A DNA stretch of 64,000 nt from Gordonia bronchialis DSM 43247 (GCF_000024785.1 NC_013441.1:558001-622000), one strand, 5' to 3'. Shown: positions 1-9,560, counted from the first letter of the stretch. Made by a program: numbers and translations. The notes: generated by a model not told the origin, from the sequence alone.

Positions 1-1
1 G

Positions 2-517
2 GGAGCGGATCGCACCGAACTCGAGGAGATGATCCGCACCACCGGCTTCTACCGGAACAAGGCGAACTCCATCATCGGGCTCGGGCAGGCACTGATCGAG
101 CGGTTCGACGGCGAGGTGCCGCACACGCTGAATGAACTCGTGTCGCTGCCGGGCTTCGGTCGCAAGACCGCCAACGTGGTGCTCGGGAACGCCTTCGGGG
201 TGCCGGGCATCACCGTCGACACGCACTTCGGCCGACTCGTCCGGCGCTGGGAGTGGACCACCGAGACCGATCCGGTGAAGGTGGAGCACGCCGTCGGCGA
301 ACTCATCGAACGCAAGGAATGGACCGACCTGTCGCATCGCGTGATCTTCCACGGCCGCCGTGTCTGCCACGCGCGCAAACCCGCCTGCGGGGTGTGCATC
401 CTGGCCAAGGACTGCCCGTCGGTGGGCACCGGGCCGATGGACAAGGCGCAGGCCGCCGCGCTGGTGAAGGGCCCGGAGACCGATCATCTCCTCGAGCTGG
501 CGGGGATTTCGGCGTAG
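2..517 (+). CDS. nth: Endonuclease III (5'-truncated by window)
   Basis: Base-excision repair glycosylase and AP lyase for oxidised pyrimidines. The gene begins before the window; 171 C-terminal residues are visible. They show the helix-hairpin-helix [12 protein letters not shown] with the catalytic lysine, the catalytic aspartate in TVDTHFGRL, and a C-terminal [4Fe-4S] ligand set with C-x6-C-x2-C-x5-C spacing (CHARKPAC then two more Cys). All key residues are present, so the protein should be active. The TAG stop overlaps the GTG of the next gene by one base, so the two are translationally coupled. In M. tuberculosis the same neighbour pair is Rv3674c/Rv3673c. Confidence 0.95.
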   Translation, partial: GADRTELEEMIRTTGFYRNKANSIIGLGQALIERFDGEVPHTLNELVSLPGFGRKTANVVLGNAFGVPGITVDTHFGRLVRRWEWTTETDPVKVEHAVGELIERKEWTDLSHRVIFHGRRVCHARKPACGVCILAKDCPSVGTGPMDKAQAAALVKGPETDHLLELAGISA

Positions 518-1263
518 TGAAGGACATCTCGACGACGTCGGGTCCAACGCCCCCGAGTCCCGAATCCCAGGTTTCTGACCCGCAACCTCGTACGTCCCGC
601 TTCCCACCCGCGGCGCGCTGGACGCTGGTGTTCGTCGTGGTCATGGTGGCGCTCATCGTGGCGATCTGGCCCCGCGGCGACGACCCGGCACCGTCGCAGT
701 CGGGGTCCCCGGTGGCGTCGGGACCGCGGGCCACCGACGCGCCCGTCAGCGACGACGAACTCGCCGCCGCCCGCCGGGATGCGGCGATCAACCCCTGCCC
801 GGCGACCGGTGGCGTGCCTGGTCCCGACGCCGTGCTGGCCGGGATCACGGTGCCGTGTCTGGCGACCGGCGCCCCGATCGACGTCGGCGCGGCAACCGCC
901 GGCCGGCCGCTGGTCATCAACATCTGGGCGACGTGGTGTCTGCCCTGCCGCAAGGAACTGCCCTACTTCGAGGAGTTCGCGCAGCGCGCGGGAGACCGCG
1001 TCACCGTCCTCGGTGTGCATGCCGCCGAAGGCGCGAGCAGCCCGGTCCTCGTCCTGAAGTTCCTCGCCGAGAACGGAATTCACCTGCCCAGCGTGCTCGA
1101 CACCAAGGGTGCGGTGTCGGCGGCGCTGGGTGCGCCGCCGGTCTTCCCGAGCACGATCCTGGTGCGACCCGACGGCACCGTGGCCAAGGTGCTGCCGATC
1201 CTGTTCCACAGCCCGGATCAGATCGCGGCGGCGGTTGCGGAGAACCTCGGGGTGACGGTGTGA
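517..1263 (+). CDS. Membrane-anchored TlpA/ResA-like thioredoxin
   Basis: Predicted extracytoplasmic thiol-disulfide oxidoreductase, 248 residues, Rv3673c-like. A GTG start overlaps the nth stop. An N-terminal tail of about 35 residues is followed by one hydrophobic segment (WTLVFVVVMVALIVAIW), then a linker and a thioredoxin fold with the active site WATWCLPCRKELP. The CLPC dithiol is of the TlpA/ResA kind used for cytochrome c or envelope protein thiol reduction; the actual substrate cannot be told from sequence. It is the second gene of a tightly overlapping four-gene run (nth, this gene, NUDIX, marP). Confidence 0.88.
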   Translation: MKDISTTSGPTPPSPESQVSDPQPRTSRFPPAARWTLVFVVVMVALIVAIWPRGDDPAPSQSGSPVASGPRATDAPVSDDELAAARRDAAINPCPATGGVPGPDAVLAGITVPCLATGAPIDVGAATAGRPLVINIWATWCLPCRKELPYFEEFAQRAGDRVTVLGVHAAEGASSPVLVLKFLAENGIHLPSVLDTKGAVSAALGAPPVFPSTILVRPDGTVAKVLPILFHSPDQIAAAVAENLGVTV

Positions 1264-2135
1264 GTAGCGAACCGACGGTCGGGCCACTGGTTGACGCGGC
1301 GCAGATCCCGCCGTGGCTGCGCGGCCTCACCGGCAACGTCGACGCGGTGGCGCAGAGCGTGCTCAATCGTGGCGGCGACCGCGCCCGCTGGGCCACCATG
1401 TTCAACCGCAACCGCCGTGCGGCCGCGGTACTCGTGTTGTTCGCCGGCTCCTGGGACGCCGACCCGCAGCGGCCGGGTGGACTGCCCAGCGACGCCGAGG
1501 TGCTGCTGACCGAGCGCGCCCCGACCCTGCGCCAACACAGCGGGCAGGTTGCCTTTCCCGGCGGCGGCGCCGACCCGGGTGACGACTACCCGGTCGGCAC
1601 GGCACTGCGCGAGGCGACCGAGGAGACCGGACTCGACGCCGCGGGCGTGCACGTCGTCGCGAATCTGCCCAGCTTCCCGGTTCCGGTGTCGAGCTTCGAC
1701 GTGACGCCCGTGCTGGGCTACTGGCGCGAACCGAGCGAGGTGCGGGTGGTCGACGAAGGCGAGACGGCGCGGGTGGCCCGGGTCAACGTTCGCGAGATGC
1801 TCGCACCCGAGAACCGCTTCCAGGTCCGTCGGTCGGTCCTCGGCGGCCGGGTCTATCAGGGACCCGCGTTCTTTGTCGACGGCCTGCTCGTCTGGGGCTT
1901 CACCGGCGGGCTGATCGCCGCGATCAGCGAGGTCGCCGGGTGGGACGTGCCGTGGGACACCGACGACGTCCGTCCGCTCGACGAGACGATCGAGCGAGCG
2001 GGTAGCCGCCAGCAGTCCGGTTTTTCCGCGGTCCATCCGCCCGGGCCTGCGGTGTCGGACCCCGCGGTGTCGGACCCAGCGGTGCCGGATTCGTTGCCGT
2101 CGGATTCGTCGGCCGACGCCGGTGGTGGCCGATGA
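1260..2135 (+). CDS. NUDIX hydrolase, CoA pyrophosphatase type
   Basis: Predicted NUDIX pyrophosphohydrolase of the CoA/acyl-CoA pyrophosphatase group, 291 residues. The GTG start overlaps the preceding stop by four bases. The subgroup signature LRQHSGQVAFPGGG precedes the NUDIX box, which ends REATEETGL; the Glu normally found five residues into the box is Asp here, a conservative change. The C-terminal 40 residues are a Pro/Ser/Asp-rich tail with repeated AVSDP units, probably disordered. Equivalent to Rv3672c by position and family. The substrate (CoA versus other nucleotide pyrophosphates) is inferred. Confidence 0.88.
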   Translation: MSSEPTVGPLVDAAQIPPWLRGLTGNVDAVAQSVLNRGGDRARWATMFNRNRRAAAVLVLFAGSWDADPQRPGGLPSDAEVLLTERAPTLRQHSGQVAFPGGGADPGDDYPVGTALREATEETGLDAAGVHVVANLPSFPVPVSSFDVTPVLGYWREPSEVRVVDEGETARVARVNVREMLAPENRFQVRRSVLGGRVYQGPAFFVDGLLVWGFTGGLIAAISEVAGWDVPWDTDDVRPLDETIERAGSRQQSGFSAVHPPGPAVSDPAVSDPAVPDSLPSDSSADAGGGR

Positions 2136-3331
2136 GTGGGTCGGCCTGGGTCGACCTCATCCTGATCGTCGTCGCACTGCTCGCCGCCGCGAGTGGCTAC
2201 CGGCACGGGGCGGTCGCGTCGGCGCTGGCGTTCATCGGGGTGGCCCTCGGGGCCGTCGCCGGGCTGCTGCTCGCGCCGCACCTGATGTCGAAGTTCGACG
2301 ACGTGCAGGCCCGGCTGCTGGTCGGGGTGGCCGTGCTGATCGTGCTGGTGGTCATCGGTGAGATCGCCGGCATGGTGCTCGGCCGGGCCGCGCGCAGCGG
2401 TATCCGCTCGCCGGGTCTGCGGGCCGTCGACAGCGGCGTCGGATCGGTTCTGCAGGTGGTCGCGGTGCTCGTCGCGGCCGGTCTGCTGGCCATCCCGCTG
2501 CGGGAGTCCGCCGAACCCGCGGTCGCCGACGCCGTCGGTGACTCCAAGGTGCTCGGCGGGGTCGAGGTGCTCTCCCCGCAGTGGGTCAAGGATCTGCCCA
2601 GCGACTTCAAGGCGCTCGTGGAGAGCTCTGGGCTGCCCAAGATCCCGTACTTCAACACCACCAACGTCGACCCGCCCGATCCGGCGCTGCTCGCGCTGCC
2701 CGCGGTAGCGCAGGCCCGCCAGAGCGTCGTGAAGATCGAGGGTCTCGCGCCGAGTTGCCGGCAGGCGCTCGAGGGCAGCGGCTTTGTGGTGTCCCCGGAG
2801 CGGGTCATGACCAACGCGCACGTCGTCGCCGGCACCCAGCGCCTCGAGGTGGAGGTGGAATCCGGCGAGAAGCTGACGGCCAGGGTGGTCCTGTTCGACC
2901 CGCTGACCGACATCGCTGTCCTCGACGTCCCCGGATTGAGTGCTCCGGCACTGAAATTCGCCGAACGGCCGGCGAAACCCGGTGACGACGCGGTGGCTCT
3001 CGGTTTCCCGGAGGCCGGACCGTTCAACGTGAGCCCGCTACGGGTGCGGACGCTGTTCATGCATACCGGCACCACCATCTATCAGACCGGTGACGTCACC
3101 CGCGAGGTCTACGCGGTGCGCGGCCTGATCCGTCAGGGCAATTCCGGTGGGCCGCTGCTGAATTCGGATGGCCAGGTGCTCGGGGTCATCTTCGGTGCCG
3201 CCGAGGATCCCGCGGAGGAGACCGGCTTCGCGCTCACCGCGGCCCAAGTTCAGCCCGACTTCACCCGCTCCGAACGCAGCAACCAGCGGGTCAGCACGCA
3301 GTCGTGTGTGCACCTCGAGCAGGGTGGGTGA
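2132..3331 (+). CDS. marP: Membrane serine protease MarP, acid resistance
   Basis: 399 residues; ATG overlaps the NUDIX stop. About 130 N-terminal residues form several hydrophobic helices of the CvpA type, followed by a linker and a trypsin-like protease domain. The catalytic triad is visible as His in NAHVVAG (about residue 230), Asp in PLTDIAVLD (about 259) and Ser in QGNSGGPLL (about 338). In M. tuberculosis, MarP (Rv3671c) is an oxidation-regulated periplasmic protease needed for acid tolerance. Cys residues near the start of the protease domain and near the C-terminus could form the regulatory disulfide. It ends the four-gene run. Confidence 0.92.
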   Translation: MSGSAWVDLILIVVALLAAASGYRHGAVASALAFIGVALGAVAGLLLAPHLMSKFDDVQARLLVGVAVLIVLVVIGEIAGMVLGRAARSGIRSPGLRAVDSGVGSVLQVVAVLVAAGLLAIPLRESAEPAVADAVGDSKVLGGVEVLSPQWVKDLPSDFKALVESSGLPKIPYFNTTNVDPPDPALLALPAVAQARQSVVKIEGLAPSCRQALEGSGFVVSPERVMTNAHVVAGTQRLEVEVESGEKLTARVVLFDPLTDIAVLDVPGLSAPALKFAERPAKPGDDAVALGFPEAGPFNVSPLRVRTLFMHTGTTIYQTGDVTREVYAVRGLIRQGNSGGPLLNSDGQVLGVIFGAAEDPAEETGFALTAAQVQPDFTRSERSNQRVSTQSCVHLEQGG

Positions 3332-3373
3332 AGCGATGCTCTCGTGAGTCGTCAGTACCACCAGGTCCGAGAC

Positions 3374-4309
3374 TCACACCGTGACATGTAGCAGCTTGCC
3401 GAGCTGTTCGGTCACCGCATCGGGCTGTTCCTGATGGGCGAAGTGGGCGCTGCCCTCGATCTGCCTGTACTTGAGATGTGCGGCCCAACGCTCACTGGCG
3501 GCCATCACGCCGTCGAGGATGAACGGGTCGTCGGCTCCGCGGAGCGCCAGCACGGGGATGTGCAGCCGCTGATTCATCAGCTCCATGAACCGGAAGCCGT
3601 CGGGCCGGAACTGTGATCGGAACGCCCATCGCCGGTACTCCAGGCTGCAGTGGGCGACGTAGGGGATCTGTACCGCCGAGCGGTTGCGGGCCAGCGTCTC
3701 GGTGTAGTCGTCGGTGGCCTGCCAGGCCGCCGACGAGCGGGTTGCGAAGTAGTCGGCGATGAAAGCGCCGTCGTTGCGGGTCAATTCGCGTTCGCCGAGC
3801 CGCGGGAGCTGATTGCGCAGGAAGCCGCCGAGGAACTCCGATCGCTGCTCGGATTCCCGCACGACGCTGTGCCGCAACGCCCGCGGGTGGGGTGAGGCGA
3901 TCACCGCGATGCGGTTGACCACCCGCGGATGCAGGGTGGCGGTGGCCCAGCAGACCAGCCCGCCGTCGGCGTGCCCGACGAGCGTCGCGTCGGTGTGTCC
4001 GAGCGCGCGGACCAGACCATTGGTGTCACCGGCCAGGGTCCAGCCGTCGTAGCCGCGGGGCGGTTTGTCGGAGTCGCCGTACCCACGCAGATCGACGGCG
4101 ACGGCCCGGTAGCCGGCGTCGGTCAGTGAGACGAGCTGATGCCGCCAGCTCCACCAGAACTCGCCGAAGCCGTGCAGCAGCAGGATCAGCGGACGGTCGG
4201 TGAGACCCCGTCGGTCGAGCTCGACGGCATGGAAGCGCACGCCGTTGGCGCGCACATCGAAGTGGTGCCAGTCACCGGATATCCGCACGCTCGACGGATC
4301 GGGAGCCAC
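3374..4309 (-). CDS. Alpha/beta hydrolase, epoxide-hydrolase-like (EphE position)
   Basis: 311 residues. The fold is clear: oxyanion strand LILLLHGFGE, DLRGYGDSD, a nucleophile elbow, a cap region rich in Arg and aromatics, and a C-terminal catalytic His (GSAHFAHQEQP). Position matches ephE (Rv3670) of M. tuberculosis. The elbow reads VGHADGG: the middle position of the G-x-Nu-x-G motif, normally Asp, is Ala, with Asp one residue later. Catalysis by the standard epoxide hydrolase route is therefore doubtful. It is followed seven bases upstream, on the same strand, by the holin-like gene, so they are probably cotranscribed. Confidence 0.8.
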   Translation of the reverse strand: MAPDPSSVRISGDWHHFDVRANGVRFHAVELDRRGLTDRPLILLLHGFGEFWWSWRHQLVSLTDAGYRAVAVDLRGYGDSDKPPRGYDGWTLAGDTNGLVRALGHTDATLVGHADGGLVCWATATLHPRVVNRIAVIASPHPRALRHSVVRESEQRSEFLGGFLRNQLPRLGERELTRNDGAFIADYFATRSSAAWQATDDYTETLARNRSAVQIPYVAHCSLEYRRWAFRSQFRPDGFRFMELMNQRLHIPVLALRGADDPFILDGVMAASERWAAHLKYRQIEGSAHFAHQEQPDAVTEQLGKLLHVTV

Positions 4310-4315
4310 GGAGGC

Positions 4316-4843
4316 TCAGCCCTCGCGCGCGGCCGGGATCTGCGGGTGAACCTTGCCGTCGGCGCCGGAGTCACTCGAACCGCGGTGCGGCAGCACCGTC
4401 GGCACCTCCTTGACTGTCTCGATCGTCTTGGTGGGCCCGCGCACCTTCTTGAACAGCACGTAGCCGACAACGGCGACGACGATCGTGATCACCAGCAGCA
4501 GGATCAGCACGATCAGATAGGCCAGCCATTGCGGCAGCCACACGTCGAGCAGCACCGCGAGGAAGATGAAGAAGAAGAAGCTCATGTAGAGCGCCATCAG
4601 GCCGGCGACGGCCAGCGCGGCGGTACCGGCGCCCGCCTTCTTGGCCTCCCCGACCAGCTCCGCCTTGGCCAGCGCCACCTCGGAGCGGAACAGGGTCGAC
4701 ACGCTGGCACTGGCATCCTTCACCAGGTTGCCGATGGTGGGTTCCCCGTTGCGGCCGAGGCTCGCGTCGGAGAGCGGGATCGATGGGACCGAACCGTGGG
4801 GGTCACGGGCGGGTTCGGGCAGGCCGGGCTCGTTGCGGCTCAC
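4316..4843 (-). CDS. Holin-X/phage-holin superfamily III membrane protein (Rv3669-like)
   Basis: 175 residues. I chose the GTG start at 4843 because a GGAGG lies six bases upstream; the longer reading frame has no such site. A cytoplasmic N-terminal stretch (LFRSEVALAKAELVGEAKKAG) leads into two long hydrophobic segments, about residues 70-100 and 105-130, then a charged tail ending PQIPAAREG. Small proteins of this type are widespread in actinobacteria and are named after a holin fold, but a lytic function has not been shown. The gene precedes the alpha/beta hydrolase by seven bases. Confidence 0.8.
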   Translation of the reverse strand: MSRNEPGLPEPARDPHGSVPSIPLSDASLGRNGEPTIGNLVKDASASVSTLFRSEVALAKAELVGEAKKAGAGTAALAVAGLMALYMSFFFFIFLAVLLDVWLPQWLAYLIVLILLLVITIVVAVVGYVLFKKVRGPTKTIETVKEVPTVLPHRGSSDSGADGKVHPQIPAAREG

Positions 4844-4987
4844 AGCATCCTCCGTTGATCGGGTGATGGCCCATATGTTGCCATGCAGACCATCGTGGGG
4901 TCTCGCGCCACCCATGCAACCGCGCGCCGCCGGATGTGGGCATCCGACGGCGCGCGGTTCGGGGGCACTCGCCACGCGGACGCGAGA

Positions 4988-6943
4988 TCAGGCCTTTCGG
5001 GCGCGGATGGCCTCGAAGACGGACGGGTCGACCAGTGTCGAGGTGTCGCCGAGTTCGCGGCCCTCGGCGACGTCTTTGAGCAGCCGTCGCATGATCTTGC
5101 CCGAGCGGGTCTTGGGCAGCTCGGGGACGACGTTGATCTCGCGGGGTTTGGCGATCGGGGAGATCTCCACCGACACCTGCTGGCGCAGTTCGGCGATGAG
5201 CTGGTCGCCGGTGTTCTCCACGCCTTCGCGCAGGATGACGAAGGCGACGATGCCCTGACCGGTGGTCTCGTCGGCGGCACCGATGACCGCGGCCTCGGCG
5301 ACACCGGAGTGTCCGACGAGGGCGGACTCGACTTCCGCGGTGGAGATGCGGTGCCCGGAGATGTTCATGACGTCGTCGACTCGCCCGAGCACCCAGAGGG
5401 CGTGGTCGTCGTCGTAGCGCGCGCCGTCACCGGCGAAGTACCAGCCCTGTTCGGCGAAGCGCGACCAGTAGGTCTCGCGGAAGCGCTCGTCGTCGCCCCA
5501 GATGCCGCGCAGCATCGACGGCCACGGCTGATCGAGCACGAGGTAGCCCTGTTCACCGGCGCCGACGGGGTTGCCCTGGTCGTCGACGATGTTGGCCGAG
5601 ATGCCGGGCAGCGGCTTCATCGCCGATCCCGGCTTGGTCGCGGTCACGCCGGGCAGCGGGGAGATCATGATGGCGCCGGTCTCGGTCTGCCACCAGGTGT
5701 CCACGATGGGGGCCTTGTCGCCGCCGATGACCTCGCGGTACCACTTCCACGCCTCGGGGTTGATCGGCTCGCCCACCGAGCCGAGCAGCCGCACGCTGGA
5801 CAGGTCGTGGGCGTCGGGGATCTCCCGGCCCCACTTCATGAAGGTGCGGATCAGCGTCGGCGCGATGTAATAGATTGTGACACCGTACTTTTCGATGATC
5901 TCGAAGTGGCGGTGCTCGTTGGGGGAGTTGGGCGTGCCCTCGTAGACCACCTCGGTGGCGCCGTTGGAGAGCGGGCCGTAGACGAGGTAGGAGTGTCCGG
6001 TCACCCAGCCGATGTCGGCGCCGCACCAGAAGACGTCACGGCCTTCCTTGTGGTCGAACACGTTGTGGAAGGTGTACGACGTCTGGGTGAGATAGCCGCC
6101 CGAGGAATGCACGATGCCCTTGGGCTTGCCGGTCGTGCCGGAGGTGTAGAGCAGGAACAGGGGGTGCTCGGAGTCGAAGGCCTCCGGGGTGTGCTCGGTG
6201 GACTGCTCGTCGACGGTGTCGGCCCACCACACGTCGCGGCCCTCGACCCAGTTCATCTCGGGATCGTGGTTGGTGCGGCGCACCACGAGGACCTTCTCGA
6301 CGGATTTCGCCGCGTCGTCGCCGGTGCCCAGCGCCTCGTCGACCTGAGTCTTCAGCGGCGCCGGCTTACCGCGCCGGTACTGGCCGTCGGTGGTGATGAC
6401 GAGTTTGGCCTCGGCGTCGTCGACGCGGGAGCGCAGGGCACCCGAGGAGAACCCGGCGAAAACCACCGAGTGAGTCAGGCCGAGGCGGGCGCAGGCGAGC
6501 ATCGAGATGAGGGCTTCGGGGACCATCGGCATGTAGATGGCCACCCGGTCGCCGGCTTCGAGGCCGATCGAGGAGAAGTAGTTGGCCGCCTTGGACACCT
6601 CGTCCTTGAGCTGGGCGTAGGTCAGGTCGCGGTGATCGCCGGGCTCGCCGACCCAGTGGATCGCGACCCGGTCACCCTTGCCCGCATCGACATGGCGATC
6701 CACACAGTTGTAGGCGACGTTGAGTTTGCCGCCGACGAACCACTTGGCGAACGGGGCATCCGACCAGTCGAGAACCTGATCGAAATCGGTGTCCCAGTCG
6801 AGGCGGCGGGCCTGCTCGGCCCAGAACTCGAGCCGGTCGGCGTCGGCGCGATCGTAGAGTTCGGCGGGCGCGTTGGCTTGCGCGGCGAACTCGTCGGACG
6901 GCGGGTAGGCCTTGGTGGGGGTTGGCTGTGTGGCGGAAGACAT
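4988..6943 (-). CDS. acs: Acetyl-CoA synthetase
   Basis: 651 residues, full length for the family. AMP-forming activation of acetate to acetyl-CoA via acetyl-AMP, in the cytoplasm. Visible are the adenylation P-loop [14 protein letters not shown], the acetate-pocket region with [11 protein letters not shown], and the C-terminal [11 protein letters not shown], whose Lys is the known regulatory acetylation site. The order relative to marP matches Rv3667. Upstream, 173 bp separate it from a divergent gene. Confidence 0.96.
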   Translation of the reverse strand: MSSATQPTPTKAYPPSDEFAAQANAPAELYDRADADRLEFWAEQARRLDWDTDFDQVLDWSDAPFAKWFVGGKLNVAYNCVDRHVDAGKGDRVAIHWVGEPGDHRDLTYAQLKDEVSKAANYFSSIGLEAGDRVAIYMPMVPEALISMLACARLGLTHSVVFAGFSSGALRSRVDDAEAKLVITTDGQYRRGKPAPLKTQVDEALGTGDDAAKSVEKVLVVRRTNHDPEMNWVEGRDVWWADTVDEQSTEHTPEAFDSEHPLFLLYTSGTTGKPKGIVHSSGGYLTQTSYTFHNVFDHKEGRDVFWCGADIGWVTGHSYLVYGPLSNGATEVVYEGTPNSPNEHRHFEIIEKYGVTIYYIAPTLIRTFMKWGREIPDAHDLSSVRLLGSVGEPINPEAWKWYREVIGGDKAPIVDTWWQTETGAIMISPLPGVTATKPGSAMKPLPGISANIVDDQGNPVGAGEQGYLVLDQPWPSMLRGIWGDDERFRETYWSRFAEQGWYFAGDGARYDDDHALWVLGRVDDVMNISGHRISTAEVESALVGHSGVAEAAVIGAADETTGQGIVAFVILREGVENTGDQLIAELRQQVSVEISPIAKPREINVVPELPKTRSGKIMRRLLKDVAEGRELGDTSTLVDPSVFEAIRARKA

Positions 6944-7116
6944 GGGACTGGCGTGTGCCTTTCACTCTCGACGACAGTGGGAGATTCCTGTGACGGGGAC
7001 CCATTGTGAGGGTAGTCACGTTGGGAAGTCGTTGCAGGTGCCGGTCCGTTCGGCAGCCCGGTATTCGCGGTGAGCGGTGTCGGCACGACGACGAACGGCA
7101 ACTATCGTCGAGAGTC

Positions 7117-7872
7117 GTGACTACTGATCCGCTCGCGCCGCTGTTGGATCTGCCCGGCGTGCGCGATGCCGCCGACCGCGCGCGCGACGCACTGTCCGCG
7201 GTCCATCGTCACCCCGCCAACCTGCGCGGATGGGACAAAACGGCCACCGAGGCGTCGTGGCGTGCCGGTCGTTCGTCGGCGGCCATCGACGGCGGCAGTG
7301 TCGAACTCCGGCGGGACGGCGACTTCGACGACCCGATCCTGGCGGGGGCGATCCGGGTGGCGCAGGCTCTCGACGGTGATTCGCTGGACGGTTTGACGAC
7401 CGTGTTCCGCCGGGCCCCGGCGCAGGCATTCGCGCGGCTGCACATGCTGGCCGCCGCGGGCCTGGTCGACGACGCCGACGATCTCGGTCGCCCCCGGGCG
7501 GGTGATGACGTCCCCGGTCGCCTCGACCTGCTCGGTCAACTGATCACGGGCGCGACGTCGGCGCCGGCGCCTGTGCTGGCTGCCGTTGTGCACGGCGAGT
7601 TACTCGGGCTGGCGGCCTTCCCCACCGCGAACGGGATCGTCGCGCGCGCCGCGTCGAGGCTGGTCAGTACGGCCACCGGCCTGGATCCGCACAATCTGGG
7701 CGTCCCGGAGGTGACCTGGCTCAAACGGGTGGCCGAGTACCGGACGTTGTCGCGGGCCTTCGCCTCCGGCACGCCGGCCGGGGTGGGGGAGTGGATCGTG
7801 TTCTGCTGCGAGGCGCTCGAAGCCGGTGCGGGCGAGGCGCGTTCGATCGCCGAAGCCGCGCGGGCGGGATAG
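7117..7872 (+). CDS. Conserved hypothetical protein (Rv3662c position), Fic-like remnant possible
   Basis: 251 residues from GTG 7117; the ribosome binding site is weak, so the start is uncertain. The protein is helical and Ala/Arg rich. A segment reading AAFPTANGIVARAASRL resembles the HPFxxGNGRxxR Fic active site but lacks the catalytic His and has Thr-Ala in place of the acidic-Gly pair, so AMP-transferase activity is not expected. I place it by synteny with Rv3662c. It converges on the HAD phosphatase across a 590-bp region without genes. Confidence 0.6.
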   Translation: MTTDPLAPLLDLPGVRDAADRARDALSAVHRHPANLRGWDKTATEASWRAGRSSAAIDGGSVELRRDGDFDDPILAGAIRVAQALDGDSLDGLTTVFRRAPAQAFARLHMLAAAGLVDDADDLGRPRAGDDVPGRLDLLGQLITGATSAPAPVLAAVVHGELLGLAAFPTANGIVARAASRLVSTATGLDPHNLGVPEVTWLKRVAEYRTLSRAFASGTPAGVGEWIVFCCEALEAGAGEARSIAEAARAG

Positions 7873-8463
7873 GTCGGCCCGGGGCGAAATCTGTACGTGG
7901 GGGGTCGGCGGGGTGCACTATCCGATTGGGGCACCGCACAGGTTCAGATCTCGTCCTACCCCGGACAGCACCGCGGGCGGCCTCCCTGCCGGTTGTACCG
8001 GCCAGGTTGCCGCCCGCGTAAGCACGGACCCAAGTTACCAAGCGTGCAAGGTGGGTTGTGTTTGTCGCCTCGGCGAGGGATTACGAGCCAGGTCCCGGTG
8101 TCGGTCACCGATGCTGCCGTGTCGAATGGCCTCGAAGGGCCTCTGGGGTTTCTCCGCTGGGCTGGTTCCGGGGAACTCGCTCCGCCAGTGGATATCCCAT
8201 GGGCGCTACCTGGTGATCGACTGTTCTCTGACCGCAATGTCGCAGGCGCACAACGCTTTTGCCTCTATGCGGCGCGCTCCGCGTGGGTACTTGCCGCCCG
8301 TGCTGGGAAGTGCTCGGCGTGGGGGTTCGATCCTTCTCTTCCGGGTCGAACTTTGCCTTCCGAGATTCCGTAACCCCCTTTCTACACCGTGACCACGGTC
8401 ACATCAAGGGTCTGATGGGCCAATGTTGGGTGGCGTCGTCGCAGGGTCGGCTCTCTTACCGGA
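7873..8463. other. Gene-free convergent interval with a strong hairpin at 7972-8018
   Basis: No reading frame here is convincing. The notable structure is a perfect 10-bp stem (7972-7981 pairing with 8009-8018) closed by an inner six-pair hairpin GCCGGT/ACCGGC. No T-run follows, so it is not a standard intrinsic terminator. It may be a structured RNA or a factor-dependent termination region between the two converging genes. Nothing else was recognised in the remaining 440 bp. Confidence 0.4.
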
Positions 8464-9282
8464 CTAGGTTCCAGATTGCAAGCGGCGCAAGGTAACTGAC
8501 CCGATCGCCGCGGCTGAGGCGACGACGAGCGCACCCGCGACGAGCGCCGGCCCACGTCCGGTGAACCGTGCGTGGGCGGGTTCGGGATGGGCAAAGCTCA
8601 GCACGCCCCAGCCGTGCTCGAGGGCGTGGCGTCGAAGTCGTTTGTCGGGATTGACGGCCACCGGATGGCCCACCGCGGCCAGCATCGGGAGGTCGGTGAC
8701 CGAGTCGGAGTAGGCATAGCAATCGGCCAGACAGTATCCGTGGGTGGCCGCCATCGCGGTGACCGCGACCGCCTTTTCCTCTCCGTAGCAATAGAACTCG
8801 AGCTCACCCGAGTAGTGACCGTCGACGACGCGCATCTCGCTCGCGCGGATGTGGTCGGCGCCCAGCAGCTTCCCGATCGGCTCCACCAGTTCGCGGCCCG
8901 ACGCCGAGACCAGGACGACGTCGTGTCCGCGCCGATGATGGTCGGCGATCAGTTCGGCCGCTTCGGCGAAGACGAGCGGGGCCACCACGTCCTGGAGGGT
9001 CTCGCGGACGATCGTCGCGACCTGATCGACGTCCCAGCCGCGGCACATGTCGGTGATGTGTTTGCGCAGTTGCTCCACCTGGTCGTGGTCGGCAGAGGAC
9101 AGCAGGAATACCAATTGCGCGTACCCGGACTTGAGGACGGCACGGCGATTGAGCAGTCCGCCGGCGTAGAAGGGGCGGGAGAAGGCCAGCACGCTGGACT
9201 TGGCGATGACCGTCTTGTCGAGGTCGAAGAAGGCGGCGATCCGACGGCCGGGCGGCGGGCCGTTCGACGTGGTGTCGGTCAC
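8464..9282 (-). CDS. HAD-IB family phosphatase (Rv3661-like)
   Basis: 272 residues from GTG 9282. HAD motifs are intact: nucleophile FFDLDKTVI, the Ser motif VSASGRE, and the acidic motif AYSDSVTDLPML. The intervening helical cap and the overall length fit the SerB-like HAD-IB group; the true substrate is unknown. About 40 C-terminal residues include a hydrophobic segment (GPALVAGALVVASAAAIGSV) that could anchor the protein. A longer GTG start at 9333 exists, but conservation begins near AAFFDLDK and the shorter start fits family length. The gene is divergent from the 6C RNA promoter. Confidence 0.85.
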   Translation of the reverse strand: MTDTTSNGPPPGRRIAAFFDLDKTVIAKSSVLAFSRPFYAGGLLNRRAVLKSGYAQLVFLLSSADHDQVEQLRKHITDMCRGWDVDQVATIVRETLQDVVAPLVFAEAAELIADHHRRGHDVVLVSASGRELVEPIGKLLGADHIRASEMRVVDGHYSGELEFYCYGEEKAVAVTAMAATHGYCLADCYAYSDSVTDLPMLAAVGHPVAVNPDKRLRRHALEHGWGVLSFAHPEPAHARFTGRGPALVAGALVVASAAAIGSVTLRRLQSGT

Positions 9283-9417
9283 GTTCGCAAGCGTACGGCC
9301 CACGGCCGACAGCGTCGGACACTTCGGTCCCACCAGCCCTTACCTTAACTTACGGTACGGTAATAAAACTGCAGGTCCGATATGAAATCGTGACCTGGCA
9401 AAGTTCCTTTGTTGTAG

Positions 9418-9447
9418 TTGCAATGAATCGAACGGCGTGTGTATAGT
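9418..9447 (+). promoter_or_regulatory. Sigma-70-type promoter for 6C RNA
   Basis: TTGCAA at 9418-9423 and TATAGT at 9442-9447 with an 18-bp spacer, placed so that transcription would begin near 9453-9455, just before the first of three stem-loops. Confidence 0.6.
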
Positions 9448-9452
9448 CGGGG

Positions 9453-9560
9453 CTACCCGATCGATTCACTTCGATCGGCGCCTTTCAGCCCGACCCCCCG
9501 GGGCTGAAACGCGACGACCCCGGCCTCCTCCCCCCCTGGCCGGGGTTGTCCTCTTTCTGG
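9453..9560 (+). ncRNA. 6C RNA
   Basis: Three successive hairpins are visible: CCGATCGA/TCGATCGG (9457-9478), TTTCAGCCC/GGGCTGAAA (9483-9509) with a run of six C in its loop, and ACCCCGGCC/GGCCGGGGT (9517-9546) with seven C in its loop. Two stem-loops with C-rich loops are the defining trait of the actinobacterial 6C RNA, known as B11 in M. tuberculosis, where it lies between Rv3660c and Rv3661 as here. Orientation, the same as ssd, also agrees. It is thought to act on mRNA targets through the C loops. The ends are approximate. Confidence 0.85.

Noticed and set aside
4883..7009. Long plus-strand open frame of about 700 codons
   Set aside because: It is antisense to acs and reflects high third-position GC.
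7897..8373. Plus-strand 158-codon frame in the convergent gap
   Set aside because: No recognisable family, no ribosome site, Pro/Arg/Gly-rich composition typical of a chance frame.
9338..9362. Near-palindrome TTACC ... GGTAA upstream of the HAD gene
   Set aside because: Only the outer five bases and scattered inner bases match, so it is too weak to call an operator.
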